NCBI GenBank assembly: GCA_027371725.1
Contig: DAHXMN010000035.1
Location: forward strand, 1-7,121
Direction of reading: 5' to 3'
From: Candidatus Woesearchaeota archaeon
Lineage (GTDB): Archaea; Nanobdellota; Nanobdellia; Woesearchaeales; UBA525
Length of the DNA stretch: 7,121 bases
Positions within the stretch are counted from its first letter, which is position 1. Every line of letters starts with the position of its first letter. The notes beneath the pieces were generated by a model. That model was given only the letters and a program-made list of their open reading frames with translations. It did not search any database and was not told where the DNA came from. Positions 4,246 to 7,121 of this stretch are shown piece after piece. Both the position numbers and the translations under genes were made by a program.

Positions 4246-5637
4246 ATGAGCATCTACGGCAACCTCGACTTCCTCGACCCCGGCTACCGGCCGACGGAGA
4301 CCGACGTCGTCCTCGTCTACACGGTGACGCCGTCCGGCATGACCGTCGCGCGCGCCGCCGAGCTCCTCGCCGGCGAGAGCAGCATCGGCACGTGGACGAG
4401 GATCCAGACGATGAACCCCGTCATCGCGAAGACGCTCAAGCCGCACGTCTTCTTCGTGGACGAGAAGACCGGCGAGGTCCGCATCGCGTATCCGGAGCAG
4501 CTTTTCGAGCCGGGAAACATGCCCGGCATCCTGAGCAGCATCGCAGGGAACATCTACGGGATGAAAGGCGTCGACAAGCTCCGTCTCGAGGATATCCGCT
4601 TCACGAAGCGGATCATGGCTGGGTTCAAAGGCCCCCAGTTCGGCGTCGAAGGCGTCCGGAAGATTACGGGCATTCATGGCCGGCCGCTCCTCGGCACAAT
4701 CGTCAAGCCCAAGGTCGGCCTCACCGCGCAACAGCACGCGCAGATTGCGTACGAGGCTTGGGCCGGCGGCCTCGACGTGGTGAAGGACGACGAGAACCTC
4801 GTCAGCATGGAGTTCAACCTGTTCGACGAGCGGATGAAGCTGACCCTCGCCGCACGGGACCGCGCGGAGAAGGAGACCGGCCAGAAGAAGATATACCTCG
4901 CGAACATCACGGCCGAGACGGACGAGATGAAGCGGAGGGCGCTCGTCGTCAAGCGTCTCGGCGGCGAGTTCGTCATGATTGACATCCTCACCGCGGGTTG
5001 GGCGGCGGTGCAGACGATGCGGAACTTCTGCGGCGAGCACAAGCTCGCGATCCACGCGCACCGCGCCATGCACGGCGCCCTGACCCGCGACCCGCGCCAC
5101 GGCATCTCCATGGTCGCGCTCGCGAAGATCGCACGGCTCGTCGGCGTCGACCAGCTCCACATCGGCACCGCGGACTTCGGCAAGATGGAAGGGAGCGCCG
5201 ACCTCGCTCTCATCCTCGAGCAGGAGATCGAGTCCGGCGCGATGCCCGCGGACGAGCTCAACCACGTGCTCAAGCAGGAATGGCGCGGCGTCAAACCCGC
5301 GCTGGCGGTCGCGTCCGGCGGCCTCAGCCCGCTGGCGACGCCCGGCCTTCTCGGCGTGATGGGCAAGGATACCGTGATGCAGTACGGCGGCGGCTGTCAC
5401 GGCCACCCGGACGGGACGCGGGCCGGTGCAAGGGCGATCCGGCAATCCCTCGACGCGGCGCTCGCCGGCATCCCGCTGAAGGAGTACGCGCTCACCCATC
5501 CGGAGCTGGCGCGCGCCCTCGAGAAGTGGGGGACGCCGCCGAAGAAAGCGAAACGGGCGAAGAAGATCCGGGGGCCTTCGAGGGAGACCATTCCTTCGAG
5601 TAAGACCATTAAATCCTCCGGAAAGAAGAAGCGTTAA
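4246..5637 (+). CDS. rbcL: Ribulose-1,5-bisphosphate carboxylase, archaeal form III large subunit
   Basis: Carboxylates ribulose 1,5-bisphosphate to two 3-phosphoglycerate. In archaea the form III enzyme works in the AMP pathway, consuming RuBP derived from nucleotides. All catalytic elements are present (spinach equivalents in brackets): Glu44 in GESSIGTW (E60), Asn102 in GNIYG (N123), Lys154 and Lys156 in VKPKVG (K175, K177), and the KDDE at 180-183 holding the carbamylated Lys180 (K201) with Asp182 and Glu183. Also present are His272-Arg273 in HAHRAMH (H294, R295), His305 (H327), loop-6 Lys313 in GKMEG (K334), Ser357-Gly-Gly (S379) and Gly381-Gly382 (G403-G404). It is therefore a genuine carboxylase, not a form IV RuBisCO-like protein. 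No small subunit gene follows, as expected. Loop 6 reads GTADFGKMEG, with an unusual Asp-Phe. The last 33 residues (431-463) carry 14 Lys/Arg and one acidic residue, a basic tail beyond the usual C-terminus of about 430-445. It shares the transcript of the upstream nuclease. Confidence 0.97.
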   Translation: MSIYGNLDFLDPGYRPTETDVVLVYTVTPSGMTVARAAELLAGESSIGTWTRIQTMNPVIAKTLKPHVFFVDEKTGEVRIAYPEQLFEPGNMPGILSSIAGNIYGMKGVDKLRLEDIRFTKRIMAGFKGPQFGVEGVRKITGIHGRPLLGTIVKPKVGLTAQQHAQIAYEAWAGGLDVVKDDENLVSMEFNLFDERMKLTLAARDRAEKETGQKKIYLANITAETDEMKRRALVVKRLGGEFVMIDILTAGWAAVQTMRNFCGEHKLAIHAHRAMHGALTRDPRHGISMVALAKIARLVGVDQLHIGTADFGKMEGSADLALILEQEIESGAMPADELNHVLKQEWRGVKPALAVASGGLSPLATPGLLGVMGKDTVMQYGGGCHGHPDGTRAGARAIRQSLDAALAGIPLKEYALTHPELARALEKWGTPPKKAKRAKKIRGPSRETIPSSKTIKSSGKKKR

Positions 5638-5655
5638 AAGAAGGGGAACCAATCA

Positions 5656-5682
5656 TTTTTTTACTCCATCATTTTATTTTTT
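5656..5682 (+). terminator. Oligo-T tracts after RuBisCO, likely archaeal terminator
   Basis: Two T tracts, T7 at 5656-5662 and T6 at 5677-5682 (with TTTT at 5672-5675), follow the RuBisCO stop by about 20 nt in otherwise GC-rich DNA. Archaeal RNA polymerase terminates at such U-rich stretches without needing a hairpin. The second tract (ATTTTATTTTTTA, 5671-5683) could instead or also serve as a weak TATA element for the AMP phosphorylase gene, with a start expected near 5698-5704. The two roles cannot be separated from sequence. Confidence 0.55.
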
Positions 5683-5697
5683 AGGACGACGGGATAA

Positions 5698-5730
5698 ATG
5701 AGCGTCATTGAGGACGGCGATACCGCATGA
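5698..5730 (+). CDS. 10-codon mini-ORF overlapping the AMP phosphorylase start
   Basis: ATG at 5698 opens MSVIEDGDTA and stops at TGA 5728-5730, sharing ATGA with the start codon of AMP phosphorylase. This repeats the arrangement seen before the nuclease gene. A GAGG (5710-5713) lies inside it, 13 nt from the phosphorylase ATG, so translation arriving from the mini-ORF would help a weakly spaced ribosome site. The nearest TATA-like element is only about 22-24 nt upstream, so the transcript may start just after this ATG, in which case the frame would not be translated. Short frames of this size arise often by chance. Confidence 0.28.
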   Translation: MSVIEDGDTA

Positions 5731-7121
5731 AGCTTTCCGTACGCACCATCACCATCGAGACCGGGTTCACGCCCGTCGTCACCATCAACCACCGCGACGC
5801 GATCAGGTACGATCTGCACCCGCGCGACCGAGTCCTCCTCGAGACCGTCGGCAAGCGGCAGAAGCGCCGCGTCATCGCCGTCGTCGACGTGAGCAACGCG
5901 GATCGGAGCGTCAGGGAAGGGACGATCGGCATCCTCGTCGAGGCCGCCTCGGAGCTCGGCGTCACGGACGGCGACACCGTCGACGTCCATCCGGAACAGA
6001 AGCCGGACTCGGTGCGGCTCATCAGGAAGAAGATGGCCGGCGAGACGCTCACCGGCAAGGAATGCGACCGGATCGTCAAGGACATCGTCGCGGGCGAGCT
6101 CACCGAGGTGGAGCTCACCTACTTCGTGGCCGCAGCCTCGATCCGCGGCCTCGACATGGAAGAGGTGGCGGCCCTCACGAAGGCGGTGGCGCAGAACGGC
6201 TCGCGCTTCTCCACGGACAAGCGGCCGGTCGTGGACAAGCACTGCGTCGGCGGCGTCCCCGGCAACCGGACCACGATGATCGTCGTCCCGATACTGGCGG
6301 CGTTCGGCCTCACGATGCCGAAGACGAGCAGCCGCGCCATCACCTCGCCCGCGGGCACGGCGGACACGATGGAGACGCTCTGCAAGGTCTCCCTTTCGCT
6401 GCCGGAGATGAAGCGGGCGGTCTCCACGGCGGGCGCGTGCATCGCATGGGGCGGTTCCCTCGGCCTCGCGCCGGCGGACGACAAGATCATCAGGATCGAG
6501 AAGCCCATGTCGATCGACGCGCCCGGCCTCATGCTCAGCAGCGTGATGGCGAAGAAGTACAGCGTCGGCGCGACGCACGTCCTCATCGACATCCCCTACG
6601 GGAAGACCGCGAAAGTCACCGGGAGGAAGGAGGCGGAGGAGCTGAAGCAGCACTTCCTCACCTTGGGGAAGCTGCTCGGCATGCGGATGACCGTCCTGCT
6701 CACCGACGGCCGTCAGCCGATCGGGAACGGTATCGGCCCCGCGCTGGAAGCGAAGGACGTCCTCGCCGTCCTCAAGGGCGAGAAGGGCGCGCCCGCCGAC
6801 CTGCGCGCGAAAGGGCTCCTGCTCGCGGCGGAGATGCTCGAGTTCAGCGGCAGCGTGAAGCGCGGCGCGGGCCACGAGGTGGCGCGTGACATCCTCGACT
6901 CGGGGAGCGCGTGGAAGAAGATGCAGGAAATCATCGCCGTCCAGGGATCCAACGGCCCGCTCACGCTCGGCACTAGGCGGTTCGTTATCAGAGCTGCCGT
7001 CTCCGGCACGATCCGCGAGATCGACAACCTCGCCGTCTCCAAGCTCGCGCGCATGGCCGGCGCGCCGATCACGAAAGGCGCCGGCCTGTACCTCCACAAG
7101 AAGGTCGGCGACCACGTGAAG
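5727..7121 (+). CDS. deoA: AMP phosphorylase (NMP phosphorylase), 3' partial
   Basis: Converts AMP (and CMP or UMP) plus phosphate to the free base and ribose 1,5-bisphosphate, the first step of the archaeal AMP pathway that ends at RuBisCO. The frame is open for 465 codons to the window end; family members have about 500 residues, so roughly 35-40 are missing. An N-terminal domain of about 88 residues, absent from ordinary thymidine phosphorylases, marks it as the AMP phosphorylase type. The phosphate/nucleotide site DKHCVGGVPGN (170-180) and the family signature SSRAITSPAGTADTMETL (201-218) are intact. GRQPIGNGIGPALEA (328-342) and the start of the C-terminal barrel-like domain (GTIREI from 427, GAGLYLHKKVGDHVK at the end) follow. 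The start at 5727 gives MKLSVRTI, matching the family N-terminus. It lies 89 nt after RuBisCO and is preceded by T tracts, so it may have its own promoter or be read through. Confidence 0.96.
   Translation, partial: MKLSVRTITIETGFTPVVTINHRDAIRYDLHPRDRVLLETVGKRQKRRVIAVVDVSNADRSVREGTIGILVEAASELGVTDGDTVDVHPEQKPDSVRLIRKKMAGETLTGKECDRIVKDIVAGELTEVELTYFVAAASIRGLDMEEVAALTKAVAQNGSRFSTDKRPVVDKHCVGGVPGNRTTMIVVPILAAFGLTMPKTSSRAITSPAGTADTMETLCKVSLSLPEMKRAVSTAGACIAWGGSLGLAPADDKIIRIEKPMSIDAPGLMLSSVMAKKYSVGATHVLIDIPYGKTAKVTGRKEAEELKQHFLTLGKLLGMRMTVLLTDGRQPIGNGIGPALEAKDVLAVLKGEKGAPADLRAKGLLLAAEMLEFSGSVKRGAGHEVARDILDSGSAWKKMQEIIAVQGSNGPLTLGTRRFVIRAAVSGTIREIDNLAVSKLARMAGAPITKGAGLYLHKKVGDHVK

Noticed and set aside
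4228..5652. Minus-strand open frame of 474 codons antisense to RuBisCO
   Set aside because: It mirrors the RuBisCO gene, whose full catalytic residue set is on the plus strand.
1..7121. CRISPR array, tRNA, rRNA, insertion sequence or attachment site
   Set aside because: No regularly spaced repeats, no tRNA T-loop or CCA-type arms, no rRNA-like sequence, and no transposase motif or terminal inverted repeats were seen on either strand.

Overview
The window looks archaeal and GC-rich. Three things point to an archaeon: TATA-type promoters (clearest at 2801-2808), start codons about 28 nt downstream of TATA centres (leaderless transcripts), and a form III RuBisCO next to an AMP phosphorylase, a pairing typical of archaea and some candidate-phyla bacteria. 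NrdR and VKOR are more familiar from bacteria but occur in some archaeal lineages. The sequence alone does not fix the phylum; a DPANN or deep euryarchaeal lineage is a guess.

Left half, mostly minus strand. The 3' end of an unrecognised plus-strand gene (2-115) converges on, and overlaps by 4 nt, a minus-strand cluster that runs from a promoter near 1755 down to 112. Its order is an unrecognised 217-aa protein, then nrdR, then dut (dUTPase), with gaps of 6 and 29 nt. Two members act in deoxynucleotide metabolism. A roughly 310-nt stretch (1728-2039) with only one doubtful small membrane-protein frame separates this cluster from a minus-strand VKOR-family membrane oxidoreductase (2040-2501) that has its own promoter. 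Positions 2534-2764 are a GC-rich, repeat-bearing, apparently gene-free spacer.

Right half, plus strand. A strong TATA box (2801) precedes a 16-codon mini-ORF whose stop overlaps the TTG start of a 447-aa MBL/beta-CASP ribonuclease of the KH-less aCPSF2 / RNase J type. RuBisCO (form III, 463 aa) follows after 21 nt. After T-rich tracts comes AMP phosphorylase (5727 to the window end, lacking about 35-40 C-terminal residues). It too is preceded by a mini-ORF, this one of 10 codons, whose stop overlaps its ATG.

Together the right half reads as a nucleotide-to-carbon route. The nuclease could release nucleoside monophosphates from RNA. AMP phosphorylase converts NMP plus phosphate to base plus ribose 1,5-bisphosphate. 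An isomerase not present in this window makes ribulose 1,5-bisphosphate, and RuBisCO fixes CO2 to give two 3-phosphoglycerate. The link between the nuclease and this pathway is an inference from gene order; the AMP phosphorylase-RuBisCO link is established for archaea.
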